Shown: in pieces, positions 49,685 through 59,790 of the stretch | Numbering within the stretch: the first letter of the stretch is position 1 | How the letters are laid out: the number at the start of each line of letters is the position of its first letter | NCBI RefSeq assembly: GCF_029784135.1 | Contig: NC_073746.1 | Coordinates: 3,740,136-3,804,135 of the forward strand | DNA: 64,000 bases | From: Toxorhynchites rutilus septentrionalis | Taxonomy: Eukaryota > Arthropoda > Insecta > Diptera > Culicidae | Reading direction: 5' to 3' | Translations under genes and position numbers: made by a program | Notes under the pieces: generated by a model | What the model was told of the DNA's origin: nothing | Database searches by the model: none | The model's input: the letters and a program-made list of their open reading frames with translations, nothing else

Positions 49685-52600
49685 TTAGTCCTGACCGAGG
49701 AATTGTCGGACAATCGCGCAGGTGCTAAGGATGACCGACTTTTGGATGCCGGCCAATTCCTTCTCGATGTTCAACACCTTTAGCGCTTCCAGAAGTGTCT
49801 TCGGGATAATTCCAGTTCCAGAGAGAACGACTGGAACAATTCTTGGGACCTCCCTTAGCCCCCACAGTTCCTTGAGCTCCACGGCCAATGGTCGGTACTT
49901 GCAGATTTTGCGACCGTGGGTCTCCTCCAGATTCTGGTTCAGTGGAATAGCGACATCGATGATGGTGACTTTGCGGTCGCTCTTGTCGTAAACCATTATA
50001 TCTGGGCGGTTGTGGTGGATCGAGAGGTCGGTCAGAACAGTGCGATCCCAGTACAGCTTGAAACGGTCATTTTCCAGGACAGGTGCAGGCAGGTACCGGT
50101 AGTTTGGTACGTTGTCTTCCAGTAGAGCACATTGGAGCGCCAGTTGTCGATGAACAATACGGGCCACGTTGTTGTGGCGCTCGGTGTAGGCTGCGTTGGC
50201 CAAAACGGGACAGCCTCCCATAATGTGCTCTATGTTTTCACCTGGTTGATGACACATCCGGCAAATGTCATCAACGTCTTGATGCCAGACGTACCGCCTG
50301 CAGTTTCTCGTCGGCATTATCCTGTCCTGGATGGCTATCATGTCGGCTTCTACTACTGAAGAGAGTTCACCACGCGTTAGCCACAGATTAGATGCGGCCT
50401 TGTCGACGTGTGGCCGGTCCAGTTGATGGGGGTGGGCACCATGCACTGCCTTCTGCTTCCAAGCTGCAATCTTCTCCTCCACTGTCTGCAGATTGCAGTT
50501 GAGTTGGTACTCCGCTTGCGCCAAGTGCAGAGCGCTGTATCCTCTGTCGGCGGCGCAGACAGCCCGGTATAGCGCGTTTTGGTTGGCGCGTTCTGCGAAG
50601 TACTCGCGCAGTTGTCGTACCTGGGCAACACACAGTGCAGAAATGTCGACGATTCCAAGTCCCCCTTCTTTGCGTGGTAGTGAAACTCTCTCCAGTGCCG
50701 ATTGAGGATGGTGCATTCCGGCCTCTTTGAATGCTTTCCTCATCCTCCTCTCAAGGTCCTCTAGGTTAGTTTTGCTCCATTTGACTACACCAAAACTGAA
50801 GGTCAGCAGGGGAACCGCGAATGTGTTGATCGCGCGTACCTTGTTCCCCGCGTTGAGGAAAGTCCTCAGGACACAGTTCACTCGACTCAAGAACTTGTCT
50901 CGCAGCTCCGTCTTGATGTCGGAGTGGCGAATCCCGGTGAGCTGTCGGAATCCAAGATATTTATAGGATTCGCCACGAACCATGTCTCTTATAAACTCGC
51001 CGTCATAGACCTCGTAGCCTCCGGATTCGGTAAGTTGTCCTTTCAGCAGGTGGACACAGCGACACTTGTCGAGGCCGAACTCCATACAGATGTCCCTGCT
51101 TATGTCTTCGACAACCCGGATAGCTACACCTAGACGCTGACGTGAATCAGCGTAGACCTTGAGATCGTCCATGTAAAAGGTATGGGTCACTTCTTCGTGG
51201 GCGCCGTCGCCATACCTTATTTTATAGCCATGACCGTTTCTATTGAGCGTCCTACTGAGGGGGTTCAGTGCCAGACAAAACCAAAGCGGGCTGAAAGAGT
51301 CGCCTTGGAATATCCCCCTCTTTATCTGCAGCGTTCTAGACTGCAACACATTTTCCCCATCACTGAGGTGCAGAGACGTACTCCACTGCCTCATCGCATG
51401 CTGCAGGAACCTAACGACGACGGGATCAATTTTGTAGAGCTCCAATACCCGGACGAGAAACGAGTGAGGTATGGAGTCATAAGCCTTCCTGTAATCGATG
51501 TAGGCCATACTTAGGTTCCGCTGGTTATATACCGCCTGGCCGACTATGGCTGCGTCGATGATGGCCTGGTCTTTGCAGCCATGCGTATTTTTCCTGCATC
51601 CTTTCTGCTCTTCTGCGATGATGTGATGCTGTTCGCAGTGAGCAGAAACTTTGGCGGTAATTATGCTGCTCAGTATTTTGTACAGACTCGATAGGCACGT
51701 TATCGGTCTGTACTTTGATGGGTTCAATGTGTTGCTGTCTTTCGGGAGGAGGAAGGTGACGCCACGGGTGGCGAATTCAGGAAGGTTGTGTGGGTCACGT
51801 AGCACCTTGTTGAAGCACTCAGCTATCTTTGGATGTGCGACGGTCAGCTTCTTGTGCCAAAAGTTCTGGACACCATCGGGGCCCGGTGCTGCCCAGTTCC
51901 TCAGGTACCGCGAGGCTTCGCGGACATCGTTCTCTCCGACGATGATAGCTGGCATCTCTCCAATTTCACCACAACTCTCCTCCTCCCGTCTTAACCACAT
52001 TTGCCCGTCGCGATGTTCTACTGGGGTCTCCCAAATACCAGCCCAGAAGTTCGTCACATCGCTAATATCTGGCAAACCTTCGCGGTAGTCGGGCTTCTCG
52101 TCGCTAATGTGGTCGTAGAACGCTTTTTCGTTATCTCTGAACATCCGATTTTGTTCCTGGCGCTTTGCAGAGTCAGAGTAACGTTTCAGCCGTTTAGTTA
52201 GGACGCTCAATTGCTGTACCAGTGTGTCGAGTTTTTCCGTCAGCTGGTGAGCTCCCAGCTGGCGAAGTTCAGTAGGCCGCACGATCACAGCAACTTGGCG
52301 ACATAATTTCGCCGATCTGCTGCCTCTTTTGTACGCCATCAGTCTTCCAATTGCGGCGCGCTTGTTTAGGATCCGTTGCTCCAATCTCCTTCGCCATGGA
52401 GGCTCACGCCTTTCACGGAGATGTTGGAGCAGTCCGCCTCTTGGCCTAATACGGTATCCTAAACTTTTGGCGGTCGCCACAGCAGCACAGTAAACTTTCA
52501 GTTGCAGCTCCTCCATGTTCTCAGCATCAACCAAGTGCAGCGGAAGAACGTGCTCGTTCATGAGCTTTACTGCACTTGTCAGCCTGCGGGAATGCTGCAA

Positions 52601-53347
52601 CTTCGGGATCCTGGGGCGCGACAAAGGGTCCGTGTCGCGGAACTGTGAGATCGCCTCGTCGTAATGGAAGACCAGATCGCGTAGTAGTTGTTGATCTGGC
52701 TGTGGATCTTCCGGCTCAGGGGGTTGTTGTACTGTGGCCTCCACTGGTGCTGATTCGCGTGCCCCACTCGCGAATGAATTGCTCAGCCGTACTGAACTTC
52801 GTCTCGACACATCGCTTGCTCTGCTTGTTCTGGAGCTTAGTTCTCTCTGCACATGCTGCTTGATCTCGTCGACTTGCGTTTGGGAGAGCATATTGTTGCG
52901 TACAATCGCTCTACGCCTCGCGTTCATCGCGTTTTGGTCAAGCCTCCCGACGAACTCTGGATACGCTTCCTCGAACATTGCGAGTATTCGAGGGCGACCG
53001 CTCATGTCCGTCTCCAAAGCAGTGCAGATGTAATAGGCGCGGATCACGAATTCATTCATTTCATGTGTCCACATGATCCGTCGCCTAGTAGTACCCACAA
53101 GTGTGGACGACTGTCGTCTGACAGTCGCAACACGCCTCGTAGGCGCAGCGTTTCGTTGGTGATGTCGATGGCTGCTGTTTCCGTGTGGCGGTAGCTCTTC
53201 GGGTTGAACCCGGCTGGTGGCCCGCTCTTGCACATCGCCCTCCAGCCGCTGGCCGCTCGCTCTTACGCCCGTTCCAGGACCAGCTCCAGTTCGGGGACCC
53301 TCCTCGGGCGATCGCATTCTGAGTATTCTTCGTGAACGTAGCTCCAT
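49685..53347 (-). CDS. Copy E: RLE-type retrotransposon protein, 1,220 aa
   Basis: Same architecture, all active-site residues kept. It is a mosaic: N-terminal residues to about 245 match copies A/B (ILAMFEE, TQVDEIK, RELSSRTSRAS, VQQPPE), while about 250-640 match copy D (KLQHSRR, PVEHRDG, AHPKIAE, IIAEEQK, IDAAIVG). The 5' UTR next to the ATG is also D-like. Private changes include EIKQHVQ, IIVGENDV and KTNLEDL. It is the 5'-most unit and has the longest 5' end (ccgaccgaggttctcaaatg on the coding strand), probably the most complete element terminus in the window. Confidence 0.92.
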   Translation of the reverse strand: MELRSRRILRMRSPEEGPRTGAGPGTGVRASGQRLEGDVQERATSRVQPEELPPHGNSSHRHHQRNAAPTRRVATVRRQSSTLVGTTRRRIMWTHEMNEFVIRAYYICTALETDMSGRPRILAMFEEAYPEFVGRLDQNAMNARRRAIVRNNMLSQTQVDEIKQHVQRELSSRTSRASDVSRRSSVRLSNSFASGARESAPVEATVQQPPEPEDPQPDQQLLRDLVFHYDEAISQFRDTDPLSRPRIPKLQHSRRLTSAVKLMNEHVLPLHLVDAENMEELQLKVYCAAVATAKSLGYRIRPRGGLLQHLRERREPPWRRRLEQRILNKRAAIGRLMAYKRGSRSAKLCRQVAVIVRPTELRQLGAHQLTEKLDTLVQQLSVLTKRLKRYSDSAKRQEQNRMFRDNEKAFYDHISDEKPDYREGLPDISDVTNFWAGIWETPVEHRDGQMWLRREEESCGEIGEMPAIIVGENDVREASRYLRNWAAPGPDGVQNFWHKKLTVAHPKIAECFNKVLRDPHNLPEFATRGVTFLLPKDSNTLNPSKYRPITCLSSLYKILSSIITAKVSAHCEQHHIIAEEQKGCRKNTHGCKDQAIIDAAIVGQAVYNQRNLSMAYIDYRKAYDSIPHSFLVRVLELYKIDPVVVRFLQHAMRQWSTSLHLSDGENVLQSRTLQIKRGIFQGDSFSPLWFCLALNPLSRTLNRNGHGYKIRYGDGAHEEVTHTFYMDDLKVYADSRQRLGVAIRVVEDISRDICMEFGLDKCRCVHLLKGQLTESGGYEVYDGEFIRDMVRGESYKYLGFRQLTGIRHSDIKTELRDKFLSRVNCVLRTFLNAGNKVRAINTFAVPLLTFSFGVVKWSKTNLEDLERRMRKAFKEAGMHHPQSALERVSLPRKEGGLGIVDISALCVAQVRQLREYFAERANQNALYRAVCAADRGYSALHLAQAEYQLNCNLQTVEEKIAAWKQKAVHGAHPHQLDRPHVDKAASNLWLTRGELSSVVEADMIAIQDRIMPTRNCRRYVWHQDVDDICRMCHQPGENIEHIMGGCPVLANAAYTERHNNVARIVHRQLALQCALLEDNVPNYRYLPAPVLENDRFKLYWDRTVLTDLSIHHNRPDIMVYDKSDRKVTIIDVAIPLNQNLEETHGRKICKYRPLAVELKELWGLREVPRIVPVVLSGTGIIPKTLLEALKVLNIEKELAGIQKSVILSTCAIVRQFLGQD

Positions 53348-53656
53348 TTTCTGGGTGTATCTCCTTTGCCCGGGAGACAGCGGGTTGGCAAGGCCTCCAT
53401 GACCCGGGAGGCCTTCCCCGGGAGAGATATAGCGCTCTGACTCGCTCGCACCCCCTCACTTAGCCACTTTCGACACCCGTTCTCGGAGCCAAGACCAGGT
53501 GTGTGTTTCCAGTTCACGCCCGATCTAAAAATGTCGTCATATGATCTTCGTGGAGGCGTGAGATAGGAACATTTGAGACCAACAGGTAGGCTCCTACCCT
53601 AGTGTTGATCCCCATTTGAGAACCTCGGTCGGTTTTTTTTTTTTTTTTTTTTTTTT

Positions 53657-53950
53657 CACTGTTAGTTTTCTTTTTATTGTGTAGAACTAGGGGTCGTGAA
53701 ATGATGGGATTTCTTGGGAAAATGTTTAATGCATAAGTAAACAGATGTTTACATTATCAATGTCAGGAAGGCAACATACACAGTTTGCAGCAGAAATTTG
53801 ATTAGCTGCATGAAACATCGAGCAAATAACAATTGCGATTTGGATGGCAGCACAGTAAAAAGAAATGTATCCATCTTGGTTGGTAAATGACTGGACTAAG
53901 CGTACCATCGGTACTTCGCGTACCTGCAGGCATAAAATAGACCCCATTCG
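53657..53950 (-). other. Polyadenylated 3' end of an unknown retroposed or transcribed sequence
   Basis: On the minus strand an AATAAA signal (53673-53678) is followed 17 nt later by the A-tract (53633-53656) into which RLE copy E is joined. Upstream is an open frame of 73 codons (53726-53947; GSILCLQVREVPMVRLVQSF...CCLPDIDNVNIC) with several Cys and no recognised domain. It may be the 3' end of another retroelement, a processed pseudogene or a host transcript. I do not assign a function. Confidence 0.45.
53673..53678 (-). promoter_or_regulatory. Polyadenylation signal AATAAA before the array's upstream A-tract
   Basis: On the minus strand AATAAA occurs 17 nt before a 24-base A-run, the canonical spacing for a cleaved and polyadenylated RNA end. 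It supports the view that the A-tract adjoining copy E was a genuine poly(A) tail. Confidence 0.6.
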
Positions 53951-56900
53951 TGGTCCTTAGCTTCCTGTCCAGTAACTCCTATCCCTACCTCCCCGTGGTA
54001 CCGGCTGGGGTACGAGTAACCATAGTGAAGATCGGGTAACCAACCCCGGTGGGATCTTGGTCGTATGCTGACAGGGAAGGGGGACTATCCGAGCGTCTGT
54101 TCACCATGGAGGTGCGGCTCAAAACAGCGTCTGATCCCCATGTTAGGGGCGGCTGATCACTGTCTTCGTGCCAGCGGGGACTCTAAAAAGAGCTGTGCAC
54201 GACAGTTCTCCGGCGAGACAGGGGGTTGGTGCAGGCCCTGCAAGCCATCCGTAAAAATAAAACGCACAGGAAAATTCACAAAGAAATTCGAGACAGGACA
54301 ATCGGACTAGACCTACGCAAAGAACACGGACTAGAGATTGGAAACTCGGAACATGGAACTGCAAGTCTCTCAATTTTCTTGCGAGTACCCGAATTCTTTC
54401 GGAAATATTGAGAGCCCGCAATTTCAACATCGTAGCGCTGCAGGAGGTGTGCTGGAAAGGTTCGATGGTGCGATCGTTCCATGGTGGATATACCATCTAT
54501 CAGAGCTGCGGCAACACACACGAGCTGGGTACAGCTTTCATCGTGATGGGGGAGATGCAAAAACGGGTGATTGGTTGGTGGCCGATCAATGAAAGAATGT
54601 GCAGATTGAGGATGAGAGGCCACTTCTTCAATATCAGCATTATCAACGTCCACAGCCCCCATCTAGCTAGCACCGATGACGATAAAGAAGAATTCTACGC
54701 GCAGCTAGAGCGTGAATACGATCGCTGCCCAAAACACGACATCAAAATCGTCATCGGTGATTTGAACGCTCAGGTCGGCCAGGAGGAGGAATTCAGACCG
54801 GTAACTGGTAGGTTCAGCGCCCATCAGCGAACCAACGAAAACGGCCTAAGACTTATCGACTTCGCTGCCTCCAAGAACATGGCCATACGTAGCACCTTCT
54901 TCCAGCACAGCCTCCAATACCGTTACACCTGGAGATCACCACAGCAAACAGAAACACAAATTGACCACGTTTTGATCGACGGTCGGCACTTCTCGGATAT
55001 CATCGACGTCAGAACCTATCGTGGCGCTAACATCGATTCAGACCACTACCTGGTGATGGTCAAACTGCGTTCTAAACTGTCAGTCGTCAATAACATAAGA
55101 CACCAGCGCTCACCACGGTACCACCTACGACGACTACAGGAGCCGAACGTTGCTGCAACATATTCGCAGCGTCTTGAAGCTGCGTTACCGGGGGTAGACG
55201 AACTGGATGCTGTTCCCCTCGATGAATGCTGGAACTCCTTAAAATCAGCAATTAGCAGCACAGCAGAGACCGTCATCGGGTATGAACAACGAGGACAACG
55301 GAACGAATGGTTTGACGACGAGTGCCGAGCGCTCCTGAACGAGAAGGATGCAGCACGCGCAGCCATGCTGCAACGAGCGACTCGACAAAACGTGGAACGA
55401 TACAGACTGAAACGAAGGCAGCAAACACATCTCTTTCGGGAAAAAAGCGCCGCCTGGAAGAGAAAGAGTGTGAGGAGATGGAGCTGCTTTATCGTTCTCG
55501 AGAATCGCGGAAGTTCTTCAAGAAACTAAACGCCTCGCACAAAGGCTTTGTGCCGCGGGCCGAAATGTGCAGAAACAAGGAAGGAGGCATCTTGACGAAC
55601 GAACGCGAGGTGATCGAAAGGTGGAGGCAGCACTACGATGAACACCTGAACAGCGCGCAGACAGGAGACCTAGACGGCGTTGAGGAGGACTACACCGGAG
55701 GACTACACCGATGGGTGAAGTTAAGGAGGCCATTAATCAGCTCAAGAACCACAAAGCAGCTGGTAAGGATGGCCTCGTAGCGGAGCTCTTCAAGGGAGGT
55801 CCGAGAAAACTTGTAGAGTGTATGCACCGGTTGATAGTCAGGATCTGGGACACAGAACAGCTACCGGAGGAGTGGAAGGACGGGGTAATCTGCCCCATCT
55901 ATAAAAAAGGCGACAAGTTGGATTGTGGGAACTATCGTGCCATCACAATCCTGAATGGTGCCTACAAAATTTTGTCTCAGATCCTCTTCCGCCGCCTATC
56001 GCCAATAGTAAGTAGATTTGTGGGAAGTTATCAGGCCGGATTCATGCCCGGTTGCTCGACGACGGACCAGATTTTTACACTGCGGCAGATCCTCCAAAAG
56101 TGCCGCGAGTATCAGGTCCCTACACACCACATCTTCGTCGACTTCAAGGCCGCATATGATACAATCGACCGACGACAGCTATGGAGGATCATGGACGAAC
56201 ACGGCTTTCCCCGAAAGCTGACAAGACTGATTCAGGCAACGATGAACGGTGTGCGGTGCAGTGTGCGGATCTCAGGTGAGCTGTCGGAATCATTTGAGAC
56301 TCACAGGGGACTTCGACAAGGCGATGGAATCTCCTGTCTGCTCTTCAACGTGGCGCTGGAAGGTGTTATGCGGAGAGCGGGCTTCAACATGCGGGGCACG
56401 ATTTCCAACAAGTCTAGTCAGTTTATCTGCTTCGCCGACGACGTGGACATAATCGGAAGAACACATGCGACGGTAGCCGACTTGAATACCCGACTGAAAC
56501 ACGAAGCAGGGCTGATTGGGCTTGGGATCAATGCGTCTAAGTCTAAATACATGCTAGCTGGAGGGACTGATCGCAACAGAGTTCTTCTTGGTAGTAGTGT
56601 TGTGATCGACGGCGACGAGCTCGAGGTGGTAGAGGAATTTGTCTACCTTGGCTCGTTGATAACAACTGACAACAACAACAGCCGTGAAATTCGAAGACGC
56701 ATTGTCAATGGAAGTCGTGCCTACTATGGACTCCGCAAATCCTTGAGGTCCAACAAACTCCGACCCCGTACGAAGTGTACCATGTACAAATCCCTAATTC
56801 GACCGGTTGTTCTCTATGGGCACGAAGCATGGACGATGCTTGAAGAGGACTCACAAGCGCTTGGAGTTTTCGAACGCCGAGTGCTCAGAACAATATACGG

Positions 56901-57260
56901 TGGTGTACAGGAAAGCGGAGTATGGAGAAGGAGAATGAACCACGAACTGGCGCAACTCTACGGCGAACCCTGCATTCAGAAAGTCGCCAAGGCTGGACGA
57001 GTGCGATGGGCAGGGCATGTTGCAAGATTGCCGGACAGCAGCCCTGCAAAGATGGTGTTCGCATCGAATCCGGTAGGAACAAGAAGGAGAGGAGCCCAGC
57101 GAGCGAGGTGGTTGGACCAGGTGGAGCAGGACTTGGCAAGAATCGGTGCAGCCGGGAGTTGGAGAACTGCAGCCATGGATCGGGACTATTGGCGAAAAAT
57201 TGTGAAGAAGATCTAATCTCTCAATGGGATGTAGTATCATTACAAATAAATAAAAAAAAT
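53951..57260 (+). mobile_element. RTE-clade LINE (JAM1-like), 5' region present, ORF broken
   Basis: The 5' region (about 53951-54340; gtaactcctatccctacctc, gggatcttggtcgtatgc) precedes one long endonuclease-RT reading and a very short 3' UTR ending in aaataaataaaaaaaa (57244-57259), the RTE habit. RTE elements encode only endonuclease and RT and lack RNase H, as here. The exact 5' end and target duplication are not resolved. Confidence 0.82.
54348..57216 (+). pseudogene. RTE-clade endonuclease-reverse transcriptase with two frame breaks
   Basis: Frame 1 (54348-~55440): endonuclease with GTWN, NIVALQEVCWKGS, NVHSPH, IGDLNAQVGQ, TWRSPQQTETQIDHVLID and SDHYLV, so all core endonuclease motifs are readable. 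Frame 2 (~55440-55705): linker LEEKECEEMELLYRSRESRKFFKKLN...GGILTNEREVIERWRQHY. Frame 3 (~55711-57216): RT with NHKAAGKDGLVAELFK, YKKGDKLDCGNYRAI, FVDFKAAYDTI, LRQGDGISCLLFNVALE and FADDVDII, ending at a normal C terminus (RDYWRKIVKKI). The first break is in an A-run (cgggaaaaaagc, about 55437). The second lies beside an exact 13 bp tandem duplication, gaggactacaccg, at about 55685-55710. Otherwise it is well preserved. Confidence 0.9.
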
Positions 57261-57349
57261 CCATTTTGCAAACTATTTATTATTTTGATTCTTCAACAAA
57301 TAGAACCAACTGATCCTTGCGGCCGTTCGAGCACTACCATTTAATGAGG

Positions 57350-57400
57350 GTGCTTGTAGCCTAATGGTTACTAAGTGAATTATCGTGAGTTCAATCTCCA
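57350..57400 (+). repeat. tRNA-like / SINE head fragment
   Basis: tagcctaatggtta (A-box-like) is followed about 28 bases later by gtgagttcaatctcc (B-box-like), the spacing of an internal Pol III promoter. No full cloverleaf is seen. The truncated I-group LINE is inserted about 30 bp downstream. It may be the head of a tRNA-derived SINE. Confidence 0.3.
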
Positions 57401-57429
57401 GCAATTTGATCTGTTTCATAATTCAAGAT

Positions 57430-59003
57430 CCACCATGAGTCTCGAGGTTTTGGCAGGCCTACTCCCACTAAAAGATCGCTTCAATTTATTATCTCTTCGG
57501 TTCTTCATCCGGTGTAAGGTTATGAACCCATTGGTGATCGGAAATTTTGAGCATCTGATCGAGCTAAATTTTCATTCTGGATTCATGACTTCATATCATG
57601 AATTCATCTCCATGCAGGTTGATCCTTCTTTGTATATTCCCAACCGTGTTTGTTTTCCTGACTACATCAATTCCTCTGTATTTTTTGATCTGTTCATGAA
57701 GGAGAAAATCCATGGAATTCCAGATTATCATCGATTGGGGATCGTTCCTACGATCTTCAATGCAAAGTATGGGCGTATCAATTGTGATAATATGTACTTT
57801 ACTGATGGGTCCTCTATGAATGAGTCCACAGGATTTGGAGTGTTCAACGATTTTTTTAGCACCTCCCACAGTCTTCAGAATCCTTGCTCAGTGTATATTG
57901 CTGAATTGGCAGCAATACATTGGGCGCTGGACAGCGTCGCCTCACGACCTGTTGAACACTATTACATTGTAACGGATAGTCTTAGCTCTGTCGAAGCTAT
58001 CCGTTCAGTGAGGCCGGAAAAGCACTCGCCGTACTTCCTTGAGAGAATACGAGAAATTTTGAGTGCTTTATCCAGACGCTGTTATGTCATTACCTTTATC
58101 TGGGTCCCTTCACATTGCTCAATTCCGGGTAATGAGAGGGCTGACTCATTAGCAAAGGTAGGTGCGATTGAGGGCGACATTTATCAGCGTCAAATCGCCT
58201 TCAATAGTCCGTGAAAATACCATCGCTAACTGGCAACGCAAATGGAATGAAGATGAATTGGGCCGGTGGTTTCACTCAATTTCCCCTAAGGTTAGCCTCA
58301 AACCGTGGTTCAAAAGTCTGGACTTGAGTCGGGACTTTATTCGCACCTTCTCCCGACTCATGTCCAATCACTGTTCGTTAGATGCGCTACTCTTTCGTTT
58401 CAATCTTGCCAGTAGCAATCTCTGTGTTTGTGGCCAAGGTTACCACGACATCGAGCACGTTGTTTGGTCGTGCGAGGTGTATCTTGTTGCCAGATCGAAT
58501 TTAGAAAACTCCCTTCGGACCCGAGGTAGACAGCCCAATGTACCGGTGAGAGATGTGTTGGCTCGGTTAGACCTCGATTACATGTCCCTAATATATGTTT
58601 TCCTTAAAACTATCGATCTTCGTGTGTGATTGTCCGTACACCCTTATCCTCTCCTTTTCTTTCCTTCGCGAGCGACTGTTTCCCTTCTGACTAACTATAG
58701 AATAAGCTGAAATGTATATACATAATAGATATAATAATAGATTTAAGAATTGAGTATGATGAGCGTGAGTGTGAATGCGAGTGTGAACATTGTACAATAT
58801 CCTTATATCCCCTCCTTTTCCAAAAGAAACTATGTCACCCTTCTAATCTCGAGTCGACCGCGAGCAATCGGTTTCCTACTTTTAACCCTAGATTTAAGGA
58901 AACATGTTGATATATACTAATAAAAGTATAGCTAAGAGTTCGGCTCCTTTAAACCTATGTAACTGAGCCTGTAAAAATAAATGACTTAAATAAAAAAAAA
59001 ATA
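57430..59003 (+). mobile_element. 5'-truncated I-group LINE copy of the full-length family
   Basis: The target-site duplication ataattcaagat lies at 57418-57429 and 59004-59015. Homology to the full-length copy starts near 57430, at the codon for Met827 of ORF2, and continues through the whole 3' UTR to the A-rich tail (58991-59003). Coding-region identity to the 24.3-30.4 kb copy is high, indicating the same family. Confidence 0.92.
57434..58629 (+). pseudogene. I-group LINE ORF2, C-terminal third (RNase H), 14 bp deletion
   Basis: The reading opens at MSLEVLAGLLPLKDRF and carries RNase H with FTDGSS, AELAAIHWAL, TDSLSS and WVPSHCSIPGNERADSLAK, so the RNase H residues are intact. Compared with the full-length copy, 14 bases (gaattttattcttt) are lost after cgccttcaat at about 58204. 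This frameshifts to an early stop at 58214. The remaining C terminus is readable in the next frame to 58629 (WQRKWNEDELGRW...CVCGQGYHDIEHVVWSC). Confidence 0.92.
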
Positions 59004-59015
59004 ATAATTCAAGAT

Positions 59016-59594
59016 GTAAAATCATTGTCCTTTAATCAAAATCACACTGTAATCACACAATCTTTAAACTAAGCGAATCACAATTTGGATGACATTCAAG
59101 TTCATAGTCTGTTAGAACACAGAGTTAAATCTTAAACAAATTGTAAATTACGAAAAGATTGACTGCGTATAAATTTATAAATCGGTTTTCTCCTACAAAG
59201 ATATGAAATACGTTTTTGAGGAACTTCGAGATATGATTAATTCTAGAGTTGTAATGATATTAAATTTATTTTTTTGACGTAGGATTATGTCTTTCGGGAA
59301 TATATTGGGGTACAAATTGAAAATCGAAAATCGAGCACATCGTAAAAATTGTCCAATTTCAAATGCTTATTGCGCAGTCATTTCATGATAGATTGATGAA
59401 ATTTTTGCGTCAATCGATTTCGGCACTCCATAACAATTGTTTATATTGAAGAAAATAATATATGTCATGAAAACAACTACCGAACAACTGAAAAATCTCA
59501 AACCCCTATCCTAACGGATAAGATACCCACTTCTGATTGATCGAAATTGACGACACATGCGTCGGGTCTCTAACAGAGACATCAAAACCAAACT
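59016..59594. other. No gene recognised
   Basis: AT-rich sequence following the truncated LINE; no termini, repeats or convincing ORFs. Confidence 0.5.
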
Positions 59595-59790
59595 GCCTAG
59601 GGGAAATCGGCATTGCAAATACATGAAAGTAGGGGGAGCTTTTGTTCCCTCCGAAATGTGTTCCCTAACAAAGACAATCCAAGGTGCCTGGAGGAAATCG
59701 GCACTGCAAATACATGAAAGTAGGGGAACTTTTGTTCCTACCGAAATGTGTTCCCTGGGGGACATCAACTGCAAATACATGAGACATTAA
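59595..59790. repeat. Tandem repeat, 91 bp period, about 2.3 units
   Basis: gaaatcggca-tgcaaatacatgaaagtaggg begins near 59603 and 59694 (period 91). A third tgcaaatacatga follows at 59770 after a shortened unit. Each full unit includes cttttgttcc, ccgaaatgtgttccct and a cctagggg/cctggagg end. An ORF crosses it in each strand only because the unit lacks stops. Confidence 0.8.

Larger units (their letters stand above)
35773..53656 (-). mobile_element. Head-to-tail array of five copies of an RLE-type (R4/Dong-like) non-LTR retrotransposon
   Basis: Five units, all on the minus strand, are joined tail to head: A 35792-39851, B 39893-43883, C 43917-45444 (chimeric), D 45451-49516 and E 49561-53632. 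Poly(T) tracts (A-tails on the coding strand) of about 19, 41, 33, 8, 40 and 24 bases sit before A, between the copies and after E. No host sequence remains between units. Full units are ~4.06 kb: a 5' UTR of 276-285 bp, one 1,220-codon ORF and a 3' UTR of about 122 bp. Four of the five ORFs are open over their full length and nearly identical. The nuclease type and C-terminal domains resemble R4/Dong elements. The tract-bounded arrangement implies insertion into A-tracts. Confidence 0.88.

Noticed and set aside
35773..53656. Simple segmental duplication of one retrotransposon locus
   Set aside because: A-tract lengths, 5' end lengths and 3' ends differ at every junction, one copy is chimeric and one has another 3' UTR, which fits separate insertions better. 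Misassembly remains to be tested.
54143..54496. Minus-strand ORF in the RTE 5' region
   Set aside because: Antisense to the RTE leader and endonuclease start; no domain.
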